A DNA stretch of 64,000 nt from Shinella lacus (lineage in GTDB: Bacteria > Pseudomonadota > Alphaproteobacteria > Rhizobiales > Rhizobiaceae), in assembly GCF_010994755.1 (NCBI RefSeq), contig NZ_WHSB02000005.1:157281-221280 (forward strand), read 5' to 3'. Below are positions 1 to 7,951 of the stretch, in pieces. Numbering within the stretch: position 1 is the first letter of the stretch; every line of letters begins with the position of its first letter. The notes below the pieces were generated by a model that was not told the DNA's origin, ran no database searches, and saw only the letters and a program-made list of their open reading frames with translations. The position numbers were made by a program, and so were the translations under genes.

Positions 1-326
1 CGGGCATGGTCGGTCGTGCGGATCATGATGGCATCGACATAGCGCGAGAGCACCTTGGCGGTATCGCCGATCGTCTCGGCGCGGCCGAGCTGCATTTCCG
101 TACCCGACAGGAACAGCGTCTCGCCGCCGAGCTGGCGCATGCCGACGTCGAAGGAGACGCGGGTTCGGGTGGAGGGCTTCTCGAAGATCATGGCGAGCAT
201 CTTGCCGGCGAGCGGCTTTGCCTCCGTGCCGGCCTTGCTGGCGGCCTTGCGCGTGTGCGCATCGTCCATGATGACGCGGAGATCGCTTTCCGAAACGGCG
301 GAAAGGTCGAGAAAATGCTTGGCCAT
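1..326 (-). CDS. argF: Ornithine carbamoyltransferase, N-terminal part (cut by window edge)
   Basis: Transfers a carbamoyl group from carbamoyl phosphate to ornithine to make citrulline in cytoplasmic arginine synthesis. The 108 visible residues begin [16 protein letters not shown] and carry the carbamoyl-phosphate binding motif STRTR (in [11 protein letters not shown]), followed by [16 protein letters not shown], all typical of the first third of the family. The remainder lies left of base 1. The gene follows argD on the same strand after 77 bases, so the two probably form an argD-argF operon. The start is the only ATG that gives the usual family N-terminus. Confidence 0.95.
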   Translation of the reverse strand, partial: MAKHFLDLSAVSESDLRVIMDDAHTRKAASKAGTEAKPLAGKMLAMIFEKPSTRTRVSFDVGMRQLGGETLFLSGTEMQLGRAETIGDTAKVLSRYVDAIMIRTTDHA

Positions 327-356
327 GATGTGTCCTGTCTGTCCGGTCCTTTGATG

Positions 357-400
357 CTGCCGCGACCTTTGCGCGTCACGAGTGACGCGCGTCGCGGCAG
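357..400. repeat. Long two-part inverted repeat between argD and argF
   Basis: Outer arms at 357-366 (CTGCCGCGAC) and 391-400 pair perfectly. Inner arms at 371-379 and 382-390 (GCGCGTCAC/GTGACGCGC) also pair perfectly around a two-base turn; the only unpaired stretch is CTTT at 367-370. In RNA this gives a hairpin of about 19 pairs. No T run follows on the transcribed strand, so it looks like an mRNA-stabilising or processing structure in the argD-argF spacer and not a terminator. Confidence 0.7.
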
Positions 401-403
401 TGC

Positions 404-1594
404 TCAGGCAGCCTTGGCGGCGCTGAGCTTTTCGGCAGCCCGCTCGATGCGCGCAAGCCCCTCGCGCGCCTCCTCGGCGGTCACCGTCAGCGGCGGCAGC
501 AGCCGCAGCACGTTATCGCCCGCCGGCACGGCGAGCAGTTTTTCCGCACGCACGGCCTTGAGCAGTTCGGCGGTCGGAATCCTTGCCTTGATGCCGAGCA
601 TCAGGCCCTCGCCGCGGATATCCTCGATGATCTCGGGGAAGCGGTCCTTCAATGCCGCCAGACCCTGGCGGAAGACGAGCGCCACGTCGCGCACATGGTT
701 GAGGAAGCCCTCTTCCAGCACGACGTCGAGCACCGCATTGCCGACCGCCATGGCGAGCGGGTTGCCGCCATAGGTGGAGCCGTGCGTGCCGGCGACCATG
801 CCGGCGGCCGCCTCGTTCGTGGCAAGGCAAGCGCCGAGCGGAAACCCGCCGCCGATGCCCTTGGCGACCGCCATGATATCCGGCGTGACGCCCGACCATT
901 CATGGGCGAACAGGCGCCCGGTGCGGCCGACGCCGGACTGTACTTCGTCGAGGACCAGCAGCAGGCCGTATTCATCGCAGAGCTGGCGCAGCTCCTGCAT
1001 GAACTCCTTCGGCACCGGGCGGATGCCGCCCTCGCCCTGCACCGGCTCGATCAGGATCGCGGCCGTCTCCTCGGTGATCGCGTCCTTGACGGCGGTGATG
1101 TCGCCGAAGGGGACCTGGAGGAAACCGGGGGCCTTGGGGCCGAAGCCTTCGAGGTACTTTTCCTGGCCGCCGGCGGCGATCGTCGCGAGCGTGCGGCCGT
1201 GGAAGGCGCCTTCAAAGGTGATGATGTGGAACTTGCCGGGATGGCCCTTGGCGAAATGATAGCGGCGCGCCGTCTTGATCGCGCATTCCAGCGCCTCAGC
1301 ACCGGAATTGGTGAAGAACACCTTGTCGGCGAAGGTCGCTTCCGTCAGGCGCCGACCGAGGCTTTCCTGGCCCGGAACCTCATAGAGGTTCGACAGGTGC
1401 CAGACCTTGTCGGCCTGATCCTTCAGCGCGGCGACGAGGTGCGGATGCGCATGGCCCAGCGAATTGACGGCGACGCCGGCGGCGAAGTCGAGATATCGCT
1501 CGCCATCCTCGGCGATCAGCCAGACGCCCTCCCCGCGCGTGAACCGGAGCGGTGCACGCATATAGGTTTCATAGAGCGGCGCGGCATCGGCCAT
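404..1594 (-). CDS. argD: Acetylornithine aminotransferase
   Basis: A PLP-dependent class III aminotransferase of 396 residues that converts N-acetylglutamate semialdehyde to N-acetylornithine in arginine synthesis; many homologues also act in lysine synthesis. Seen: [10 protein letters not shown] near 94-103, FHGRT near 131-135, the cofactor-binding [12 protein letters not shown] near 215-226, and the Schiff-base lysine K245 in [14 protein letters not shown]. The frame stays open for 44 more codons upstream, but the ATG at 1594 has GGAGGA seven bases before it and gives the family's usual N-terminus ([13 protein letters not shown]). It is first in the argD-argF unit and divergent from gcrA. 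Confidence 0.96.
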   Translation of the reverse strand: MADAAPLYETYMRAPLRFTRGEGVWLIAEDGERYLDFAAGVAVNSLGHAHPHLVAALKDQADKVWHLSNLYEVPGQESLGRRLTEATFADKVFFTNSGAEALECAIKTARRYHFAKGHPGKFHIITFEGAFHGRTLATIAAGGQEKYLEGFGPKAPGFLQVPFGDITAVKDAITEETAAILIEPVQGEGGIRPVPKEFMQELRQLCDEYGLLLVLDEVQSGVGRTGRLFAHEWSGVTPDIMAVAKGIGGGFPLGACLATNEAAAGMVAGTHGSTYGGNPLAMAVGNAVLDVVLEEGFLNHVRDVALVFRQGLAALKDRFPEIIEDIRGEGLMLGIKARIPTAELLKAVRAEKLLAVPAGDNVLRLLPPLTVTAEEAREGLARIERAAEKLSAAKAA

Positions 1595-1660
1595 GGCGCG
1601 GATCCTCCGAAAAAGAGATGCGGAAAAACGTGAACGCGGCTTGACTTTTCCAGGCTCCAG

Positions 1661-1687
1661 AAAAATCAAAAGCCGCCTTTCGGCGGC
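1661..1687 (-). terminator. Hairpin with U-rich tail in the argD leader
   Basis: On the minus strand GCCGCC-GAAA-GGCGGC (1687-1672) is followed by TTTTGATTTTT (1671-1661), the form of an intrinsic terminator. It lies about 67-93 bases upstream of the argD start with no leftward gene before it, so it sits in the argD leader. The predicted promoter is so close that the hairpin would be at the very 5' end of the RNA. It could therefore be a 5' stabilising hairpin as easily as an attenuator. Confidence 0.45.
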
Positions 1688-1694
1688 ATGCGGC

Positions 1695-1723
1695 ACTATC
1701 GGCATTTCAGGCCGGGATGTCAA
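1695..1723 (-). promoter_or_regulatory. Predicted sigma-70-type promoter of argD-argF
   Basis: On the minus strand a perfect TTGACA (1723-1718) is followed after 17 bases by GATAGT (1700-1695). The -35 matches consensus fully and the -10 matches TATAAT at four of six positions. The expected transcript start is near 1688, immediately before the leader hairpin. Confidence 0.5.
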
Positions 1724-1766
1724 CAAATCGCACCCCGAAATAGTGCTGAACCTCCCGCAAGGTAAG

Positions 1767-1987
1767 GATTCACGCCACGCGCGGAAGGTGTCGCTATCGA
1801 GTCACACCCGGCCAGCAAGTTGGGGAAAACTCGGAAATCGATTCGCCCGGATTCCTACGACTCTTGTCACAGAGTCCCCCAAACTCTAGGTTAAAGACCA
1901 ATTACTAGACTGCATGCGGCGGAACTAGTCACCAAAAGAGTTAGGGCGCTCAAATTCCGGACCCGTCCGGAACGCGATGAGGGATTC
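1767..1987 (+). promoter_or_regulatory. gcrA upstream region: GANTC cluster and CtrA-like site
   Basis: The 424-base argD-gcrA intergenic region (1595-2018) holds seven GANTC sites in 221 bases: 1767-1771, 1799-1803, 1840-1844, 1850-1854, 1859-1863, 1872-1876 and 1983-1987. About one per 256 bases is expected at equal base frequencies. GANTC is the target of the cell-cycle methylase CcrM, and GcrA acts with methylated GANTC. At 1891-1905 lies TTAA-N7-TTAC, one base from the CtrA consensus TTAA-N7-TTAA. No coding gene is supported in this stretch. Confidence 0.6.
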
Positions 1988-2018
1988 CCGCATTGCGAGC
2001 GCCGAGCGGAGACGAGAG

Positions 2019-2558
2019 ATGAACTGGACAGACGAGCGGGTCGAGAAACTCAAGAAGCTCTGGAGCGAGGGCCTGAGCGCGAGCCAGATCGCGGCACAGC
2101 TCGGCGGCGTCAGCCGCAACGCGGTCATCGGCAAGGTGCACCGGCTGAACCTTCCGGGCCGCGCCAAGGCCGGCGGCACGCAGAGCGCGTCGCGTCCCAA
2201 GCGCCCGGTGCCGGCAGCCCCGCGCCCCGCGACAACCTTCCAGGCCCGCGCCGTGACCGCCCGCTCCGTCGTGCGCCCGGCCGGCAACACCATTACCAAG
2301 GAAGAGGTCGAGACGGATTTCGAGACGCAGCGCGAGCAGCTTCCGGTTCCGTCCAACGGCAACAGCGTGGTCGTGCCCATGTCGCGCCGGCTCGAGCTGA
2401 CGCAGCTCACCGAGCGCACCTGCAAATGGCCGATCGGCGACCCGCTGAACGACGACTTCCACTTCTGCGGCAACGAGTCCCCGGACAACTCGCCCTACTG
2501 CACCTACCACCAGCGCCTCGCCTACCAGCCCTCGGCCGAGCGCCGCCGGATGCGGTGA
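2019..2558 (+). CDS. gcrA: Cell-cycle regulator GcrA
   Basis: A 179-residue regulator that binds sigma-70 RNA polymerase and activates promoters bearing methylated GANTC sites, coordinating replication and division in alphaproteobacteria. Seen: the N-terminal helix-turn-helix region (MNWTDERVEKLKKLW, then SASQIAAQLGGVSRNAVIGKVHR, residues 1-42), a Pro/Ala/Arg-rich linker (about 50-110), and the conserved C-terminal block with CKWPIGDP (135-142), FCGN and YCTYH (160-164). An upstream in-frame ATG at 1977 exists, but the start at 2019 gives the family N-terminus and has GAGACGAGAG before it. It faces phoB convergently and is divergent from argD. Confidence 0.96.
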   Translation: MNWTDERVEKLKKLWSEGLSASQIAAQLGGVSRNAVIGKVHRLNLPGRAKAGGTQSASRPKRPVPAAPRPATTFQARAVTARSVVRPAGNTITKEEVETDFETQREQLPVPSNGNSVVVPMSRRLELTQLTERTCKWPIGDPLNDDFHFCGNESPDNSPYCTYHQRLAYQPSAERRRMR

Positions 2559-2584
2559 TCCTTTCCACGACAGCACATGCGATG

Positions 2585-2606
2585 CGGACCCGAAAGGGTC
2601 CGTTTT
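2585..2606 (+). terminator. Terminator of gcrA
   Basis: CGGACCC-GAAA-GGGTCCG followed by TTTT, starting 27 bases after the gcrA stop. Confidence 0.75.
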
Positions 2607-2636
2607 CGTTTGCGGTGCAGGGCCGGACCACACTCC

Positions 2637-2662
2637 AAAACGCAAACAGGCCCCGAAGGGCC
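2637..2662 (-). terminator. Possible terminator of the pho operon after phoB
   Basis: On the minus strand GGCCC-TTCG-GGGCC (2662-2649, a stable UUCG tetraloop) is followed by TGTTTGCGTTTT. It starts 30 bases beyond the phoB stop. The stem is only five pairs and the T run is interrupted. Confidence 0.4.
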
Positions 2663-2692
2663 CATTTTCGTCCTTGGGAGGAAAGGGGTCGC

Positions 2693-3376
2693 TCAGGCTT
2701 CCAGCGAATAGCCTGCGCCGCGGACCGTGCGGATGACGTCCTGCATGTTGGCGAAGTTGAGCGCCTTGCGCAGGCGCCCGACATGCACGTCGACCGTGCG
2801 TTCGTCGACATAGATGTCGTGGCCCCAGACGCCATCGAGAAGCTGCGAGCGCGAGAAGACGCGGCCGGGCGAGGTCATCAGGAATTCCAGCAGGCGGAAT
2901 TCCGTCGGGCCGAGGCGGACTTCGCGGGTGCGGCGATGCACGCGGTGCGTCTCGCGGTCGAGCTCGATGTCGCCGCAGCGCAGCACCGTCGAGACGACTT
3001 CCGGGCGGGCCCGGCGCAGCATGGCGCGCACGCGGGCGACGAGCTCGGGCGTCGAGAACGGCTTGACGACATAGTCGTCGGCGCCGGTGGCGAGCCCGCG
3101 CACGCGCTCGCTCTCTTCGCCGCGTGCCGTGAGCATGATGATCGGCAGGCGTTCGGTCTCCGGCCGCTGGCGCAGCCGCCGGCACAGTTCGATGCCCGAA
3201 ACGCCCGGCAGCATCCAGTCGAGGATGAGGAGGTCCGGCATGCGCTCCTGCAAGCGCACTTCGGCCTCGTCACCGGAGAGGATCGTATCGACCTCGAAGC
3301 CTTCGGCTTCGAGGTTGTAGCGCAGGAGGACGCTCAACGCCTCCTCGTCTTCTACGACGGCGATTCTGGGCACCAT
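2693..3376 (-). CDS. phoB: Phosphate regulon response regulator PhoB
   Basis: A 227-residue OmpR/PhoB-family regulator that, when phosphorylated by PhoR, binds Pho boxes and switches on phosphate-starvation genes. The receiver domain (about 4-118) has the acidic pair E9-D10, phospho-acceptor D53 in LILDWMLPG, T83 in MLTARG and K105 in VVKPF. The winged-helix domain (about 130-225) ends with VDVHVGRLRKAL and IRTVRGAGYSLE. It is the last gene of the phoR-pst-phoU-phoB block, 14 bases after phoU. Confidence 0.97.
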   Translation of the reverse strand: MVPRIAVVEDEEALSVLLRYNLEAEGFEVDTILSGDEAEVRLQERMPDLLILDWMLPGVSGIELCRRLRQRPETERLPIIMLTARGEESERVRGLATGADDYVVKPFSTPELVARVRAMLRRARPEVVSTVLRCGDIELDRETHRVHRRTREVRLGPTEFRLLEFLMTSPGRVFSRSQLLDGVWGHDIYVDERTVDVHVGRLRKALNFANMQDVIRTVRGAGYSLEA

Positions 3377-3390
3377 GGAGGCAAAACTCC

Positions 3391-4119
3391 TTACTCGGAG
3401 GCTTCAGTGACGTCGGCAGTGACCACTGACGTCGAGGTGTCGTCCTTCGGGCGTTCGCCTTCGGGCTGCGAGCCGGTCGCCATGTAGTAGATGGTTTCCG
3501 CGATGTTCGTCGCATGGTCGCCGATGCGCTCGATGTTCTTGGCGCAGAACAGGAGGTGGGTGCATGGCGTGATGTTGCGCGGATCTTCCATCATGTAGGT
3601 GAGGAGTTCGCGGAACAGCGAGGTGTAGATCGCGTCGATCTCGTCGTCGCGCTCGCGGATCGCCTTGGCCTTTTCCACCGAGCGGGTGGCGTAGACGTCG
3701 AGCACTTCCTTGAGCTGGATCAGCGTCAGTTCGGCGAGATGCTCCAGGCCGCGGGTGAGCTTGCGGGGCATGCCCGAGCTCTGCACGGCGATGACGCGCT
3801 TGGCAGTGTTCTTGCCGAGGTCGCCGACGCGCTCCAGTTCGGCCGCGATGCGGATCGCGCCCATGATTTCGCGCAGGTCCGCCGCCACGGGCTGGCGCTT
3901 GGCGATCGTGACGATCGCCTTGTCGTTGATCTGGCGCTCGGCGGTGTCGAGGATGACGTCTTCCGAGATCACCTTCTGCGCCAGCGCACCATCGGTGGTG
4001 ACGAGCGCGCGGACGGAATCCGCCACCATCTGCTCGGCCGTGCCACCCATTTCGGAGATGCGGCGGGAGAGGTACTTCAGTTCTTCGTCATAAATCGAGA
4101 CAATATGGGTCGATGACAT
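3391..4119 (-). CDS. phoU: Phosphate signalling protein PhoU
   Basis: A 242-residue, all-helical cytoplasmic protein that links the PstSCAB transporter to the PhoR kinase and represses the Pho response when phosphate is plentiful. Two PhoU repeats are visible: residues about 8-105 with the metal-binding style stretch ELERVGDLGKN (near 93-103), and about 120-215 with NIERIGDHATNIAE (near 194-207). It lies 50 bases after pstB and 14 before phoB, in the canonical order. Confidence 0.97.
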   Translation of the reverse strand: MSSTHIVSIYDEELKYLSRRISEMGGTAEQMVADSVRALVTTDGALAQKVISEDVILDTAERQINDKAIVTIAKRQPVAADLREIMGAIRIAAELERVGDLGKNTAKRVIAVQSSGMPRKLTRGLEHLAELTLIQLKEVLDVYATRSVEKAKAIRERDDEIDAIYTSLFRELLTYMMEDPRNITPCTHLLFCAKNIERIGDHATNIAETIYYMATGSQPEGERPKDDTSTSVVTADVTEASE

Positions 4120-4169
4120 GGTTGTGTCCTTAATGCGCTCGGATTTTCAGGGGTTCGGCGACGATGGCG

Positions 4170-4985
4170 TCAGCCGAAGCGGCCCATGATGTAGTCCTGC
4201 GTGCGCTGGTCATCCGGGTTGGTGAACATCTTGTCGGTGTCGTTCTCCTCGACGAGGTTGCCGAGGTGGAACATGGCGGTGCGCTGCGAAACGCGGGCCG
4301 CCTGCTGCATCGAGTGCGTCACGATGACGATCGTGAAGTTGGCGCGCAGCTCGTGGATCAGTTCCTCGACCTTTGCGGTCGCGATCGGGTCGAGCGCCGA
4401 GCAGGGTTCGTCCATCAGGATGACTTCCGGGCTGACGGCGACGGCGCGGGCGATGCACAGGCGCTGCTGCTGGCCGCCGGAAAGGCCGGTGCCGCCTTCC
4501 AGCAGACGGTCCTTCACCTCGTTCCACAGGCCGGCCTTCTGCAGGCTCGACTCGACGATGGCATCCATGTCGGCCTTCGCCTTGGCAAGGCCGTGGATGC
4601 GCGGGCCGTAGGCAACGTTCTCGTAGATCGACTTCGGGAACGGGTTCGGCTTCTGGAAGACCATGCCGACGCGGGCGCGCAGTTCGACGACGTCGATGTT
4701 CGGATCGTAGATATCGTCCGTGTCGAGCGTGATGCGGCCGGTGACGCGGCAGCCTTCGATCGTGTCGTTCATGCGGTTCAGCGTGCGCAGGAACGTCGAC
4801 TTGCCGCAACCCGACGGGCCGATGAGCGCCGTCACGGTGTTCTGGCGGACGTTGAGGTTCACGTCATAGAGGGCACGCTTGTCGCCGTAATAGACCGAAA
4901 CGTCCTTGCCGATCATCTTGTAGGAAATGTCGTTCATTTTCTTGTCCAGCGCTTTCTCGACTGCTGCTTCTGACATCATGTTCAT
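4170..4985 (-). CDS. pstB: Phosphate ABC transporter ATP-binding protein
   Basis: The ATPase of the high-affinity phosphate importer PstSCAB, 271 residues. Walker A is GPSGCGKS (56-63), the signature is LSGGQQQR (168-175), Walker B is VILMDEP (188-194) and the H-loop is H224. EEND and the C-terminal [11 protein letters not shown] are typical of PstB. The ATG at 4985 ([11 protein letters not shown]) is chosen because AAGGA lies eight bases upstream; the open frame continues beyond it into the end of pstA. The gap to pstA is 13 bases, so the genes are co-transcribed. Confidence 0.96.
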   Translation of the reverse strand: MNMMSEAAVEKALDKKMNDISYKMIGKDVSVYYGDKRALYDVNLNVRQNTVTALIGPSGCGKSTFLRTLNRMNDTIEGCRVTGRITLDTDDIYDPNIDVVELRARVGMVFQKPNPFPKSIYENVAYGPRIHGLAKAKADMDAIVESSLQKAGLWNEVKDRLLEGGTGLSGGQQQRLCIARAVAVSPEVILMDEPCSALDPIATAKVEELIHELRANFTIVIVTHSMQQAARVSQRTAMFHLGNLVEENDTDKMFTNPDDQRTQDYIMGRFG

Positions 4986-4998
4986 CTGTTTGGTCCTT

Positions 4999-6327
4999 CT
5001 ACCAACGCCGCTCGAAGCGGCGGCGCAACAGGATGGCGCCAACATTCATGAGGATGAGGAAGACGAGGAGGAGGATGATAGCACCCGAAGTGCGCTCCAC
5101 GAAGGCGCGCTCCGCCTCATTCGCCCACATGTAGATCTGCACCGGCAGCGCCGTTGCGGGTTCGAGCGGCGTCGACGGAATATCGGCGACGAAGGCAACC
5201 ATGCCGATGAGCAGCAGCGGCGCGGTTTCGCCGAGCGCGTGGGCGAGACCGATGATGGTGCCCGTCAGGATGCCCGGCATGGCGAGCGGCAGGACGTGGT
5301 GGAACACGGTCTGCATCTTCGAGGCGCCGAGGCCGAGCGCTGCCGAGCGGATGGACGGCGGCACGGCCTTCAGCGCCGAACGGGTCGCGATGATGATCGT
5401 CGGCAGTGTCATGAGGGTCAGCACCAGGCCACCGACGAGGGAGGCCGAGCGCGGGAAGCCCGCAAAGTTGACGAAGACGGCGAGACCGAGCAGACCGTAG
5501 ACGATCGACGGCACCGCGGCGAGGTTGTTGATGTTGACCTCGATGAGGTCGGTGAAGCGGTTCTTCGGTGCGAACTCTTCGAGATAGATCGAGGCCGCGA
5601 CGCCGATGGGCAGCGCAAGCACAAGCACGATTAGCATCATGTAGAGCGAGCCGACGGCAGCGACGGCCACGCCGGCGGCTTCCGGACGGCTCGATGCGCC
5701 GTTCAGGAAGATGCCGGTGTTGAAGTGCTTGGAAAGCGCGCCGCTTTCGGCAAGCTGGTTCATCCAGCCGATCTGCTTGTCGGAGATCTTGCGGTTGTTC
5801 TCGGGGACGGCCAGATCGATCTGGCCCTTGAAGGCGGAATCGAGGTCGCCGTGCGCAAGGAAGGTCACGGTCTGTGTGGTGCCGATGATCGACGGATTGG
5901 CGGTCACGAGATCGCGCAGCTGGGTGCGGACGCTGTCCGAGATCATGCCGTTGACCGCGCGAAGGCCCGCACGGTCGTCTTCGCCGACGCCAAGCACCTT
6001 GGCGAGCGCATTGCGGGCGACGACCGGATAGTTGGCCGATACCAGCTTCTGCGGGTTGGTGGCCCGCTCGTTGTCCTTGTCGATGATCTGCTCGGAGAAC
6101 TCGACCGGAATGGTGATCATCGACTGCTGGAATGCGGTGTAGCCCTTGGAGACGACCGAAAACAGCAGCAGGAACAGGAAGATCAGACCGAAGGCAATCG
6201 CGGCCATGCCGTAGAGGCGGAAGCGGCGTTCGGCGGCATAGCGGCCACGCAGGCCGATATCGCGGCGTTCGGGCTTGGAGGCAGCACCTAGGGCGGCCGT
6301 AGTAGGGCTCGTGGAGACCTGGCTCAT
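4999..6327 (-). CDS. pstA: Phosphate ABC transporter permease PstA
   Basis: Inner-membrane permease of the phosphate importer, 442 residues. It is longer than the roughly 300-residue E. coli protein because of an N-terminal extension: a transmembrane segment near residues 38-58 and a periplasmic domain of about 180 residues, as in other rhizobial PstA proteins. The permease core follows, with the ABC-coupling EAA-type motif around [21 protein letters not shown]. The start ATG overlaps the pstC stop (ATGA, 6324-6327), indicating translational coupling. An open frame extends 18 codons further upstream inside pstC but is not needed. Confidence 0.95.
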   Translation of the reverse strand: MSQVSTSPTTAALGAASKPERRDIGLRGRYAAERRFRLYGMAAIAFGLIFLFLLLFSVVSKGYTAFQQSMITIPVEFSEQIIDKDNERATNPQKLVSANYPVVARNALAKVLGVGEDDRAGLRAVNGMISDSVRTQLRDLVTANPSIIGTTQTVTFLAHGDLDSAFKGQIDLAVPENNRKISDKQIGWMNQLAESGALSKHFNTGIFLNGASSRPEAAGVAVAAVGSLYMMLIVLVLALPIGVAASIYLEEFAPKNRFTDLIEVNINNLAAVPSIVYGLLGLAVFVNFAGFPRSASLVGGLVLTLMTLPTIIIATRSALKAVPPSIRSAALGLGASKMQTVFHHVLPLAMPGILTGTIIGLAHALGETAPLLLIGMVAFVADIPSTPLEPATALPVQIYMWANEAERAFVERTSGAIILLLVFLILMNVGAILLRRRFERRW

Positions 6328-7808
6328 TCGTACTGCTCCCGGTATTTGCGCACGATGTAAAGGGCGTAGATGTTGAGGCAAAGCGTGATGAAGAACAGCG
6401 TGATGCCCAGCGCGAATGCCACCAGCGTCTGAGGCGAGGTGAATTCAAGGTCGCCCGTCAGCTGGCTGACGATCTTGACGGTCACGGTCGTCATCGGCTC
6501 GAAGGGGTTGAGCTGGATGCGGGCGGCAACCCCGGCGGCCAGGACCACGATCATCGTTTCACCGACGGCGCGCGAGGCGGTCATCAGCAGGGCGCCGACG
6601 ATGCCCGGCAGTGCGGCCGGCAGGATGACACGCTTGATCGTTTCCGAGCGGGTGGCGCCCAGGCCGAGCGAGCCGTCGCGCATGGCCCGCGGAACGGCGG
6701 TGATGATGTCGTCCGACAGCGAGGAGACGTAGGGGATCAGCATGATGCCCATGACGAAGCCGGCCGTCAGAACGCTCTGCGCCTGGATGAAGTTGGAATA
6801 ATCGCCGGTGACGAGGCCGTTGAGCTGCTCGGAAAGGTCGCGCAGGAACGGACCGACGGTCACGAGGGCGAAGAAGCCGTAGACGATGGTCGGGATGCCG
6901 GCCAGCACTTCAAGCAGCGGCTTTGCAACCGAGCGGACGTGACGCGACGCGTATTCCGACATGTAGATCGCGGCGAAGAGCCCGACAGGCACGGCCACCA
7001 GCATGGCGACGAGGCCGATATAGAGCGTACCGGCGAGCAGCGGGATCAGGCCGAACTGGCCGGAAGAGTCCGTCGAGCCGGCAGCGGCAAAACGCGGATC
7101 CCAGACCGTGCCGAAGAAGAACTCCCAGGCAGGCACCCTGTTGAAGAAGTGGATGGCTTCCGTTGCCATGGAGGCGACGATGCCGACCGTCGTCAGGATA
7201 GCGATCGACGAGGCGGCGATGAGGCCGACCAGCATGACGCCTTCGACGCGGTTGCGGGCGCGGAACCGCGGCGCAATGGCGCGGTAGGAGAAAAACGCGC
7301 CGACGGCCGCGGCCAGGACGACGAGGATCGACAGGAAGGTGCTGCTCGCCCGCGACATGCGGCTGAGATCATCGGCGGACTTCAGCATGTAGGGCGCCGG
7401 ATCGGCGGCAAGCGGCACGCCCTTGGTGGCGAGCAGGCTGCGGGCGGTGGTGCCGTCCTTGAACAGCGCCTCGCGTTCTTCCGCAGAGAGCATCGCCATG
7501 CCGCGGGCAATGGCGCCGATCATGTTGTAGCCGAGGTTCTGCTCGGCCTGCGACGTCGCCTTCACCTCTTCAGGGAAGCCCGCGCGAACGGTCGAACTGA
7601 TGTAAATCGGGCTGGCGACAATCCAGACCAGCAGCACGACAATTGCCGGAAGCATGGCCCATATCGCAACGAAAGAGCCGTAGTATCCTGGCCGCGAATG
7701 CAGGTTGGAAAGCCTGCCGCCGGCAAGCGCATTGGCGCGCCAGCTACCGACCATATAGCCCGCCACGCCGATGACGGCGACGACGAGCAAGAGAAGGGAA
7801 ATACTCAT
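6324..7808 (-). CDS. pstC: Phosphate ABC transporter permease PstC
   Basis: Second permease of the phosphate importer, 494 residues, also of the long alphaproteobacterial type with an extra N-terminal region (helix at about 3-20, and a periplasmic segment before the core). The EAA-type loop is visible in GLGATRSETIKRVILPAALPG, and several hydrophobic helices span about 45-65, 165-185, 195-220 and 270-480. The reading frame is uninterrupted; the laboratory strain S. meliloti 1021 is known to carry a frameshift in this gene. It is coupled to pstA by a 4-base overlap and lies 143 bases after pstS. Confidence 0.95.
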   Translation of the reverse strand: MSISLLLLVVAVIGVAGYMVGSWRANALAGGRLSNLHSRPGYYGSFVAIWAMLPAIVVLLVWIVASPIYISSTVRAGFPEEVKATSQAEQNLGYNMIGAIARGMAMLSAEEREALFKDGTTARSLLATKGVPLAADPAPYMLKSADDLSRMSRASSTFLSILVVLAAAVGAFFSYRAIAPRFRARNRVEGVMLVGLIAASSIAILTTVGIVASMATEAIHFFNRVPAWEFFFGTVWDPRFAAAGSTDSSGQFGLIPLLAGTLYIGLVAMLVAVPVGLFAAIYMSEYASRHVRSVAKPLLEVLAGIPTIVYGFFALVTVGPFLRDLSEQLNGLVTGDYSNFIQAQSVLTAGFVMGIMLIPYVSSLSDDIITAVPRAMRDGSLGLGATRSETIKRVILPAALPGIVGALLMTASRAVGETMIVVLAAGVAARIQLNPFEPMTTVTVKIVSQLTGDLEFTSPQTLVAFALGITLFFITLCLNIYALYIVRKYREQYE

Positions 7809-7918
7809 TTAGGAAATTCTCCCGGCGAGATCATCTGCGCTGTCATTTTGTGTTTCGCAAAGCTGCTGACGGGCTTTGCTGGAAGTGCCCCCGGGCGCGC
7901 AAACCGCTCAGAAGGGGC

Positions 7919-7943
7919 GGCCGGCGCGAAGAACGCGCCGGCC
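7919..7943. promoter_or_regulatory. Strong stem-loop between pstS and pstC
   Basis: Perfect ten-base arms GGCCGGCGCG (7919-7928) and CGCGCCGGCC (7934-7943) flank a five-base loop just past the pstS stop. No T run follows on the minus strand. Such structures commonly protect the binding-protein mRNA from 3' decay so that PstS is made in excess over the membrane subunits; that role is inferred here. Confidence 0.65.
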
Positions 7944-7951
7944 AGAGACAA

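Noticed and set aside
695-1633. Long rightward open frame opposite argD
   Set aside because: Antisense shadow in high-GC sequence; its product has no recognisable domain and argD on the other strand is clearly coding.
1593-1889. 98-codon rightward frame in the argD-gcrA spacer
   Set aside because: It starts inside argD's start region and runs through promoter-like and GANTC-rich sequence; no domain, no good ribosome site.
1950-3185. Leftward frame of 411 codons across gcrA and phoB
   Set aside because: Overlaps two well-supported genes in another frame; composition is Ala/Arg/Pro-rich nonsense typical of shadows.
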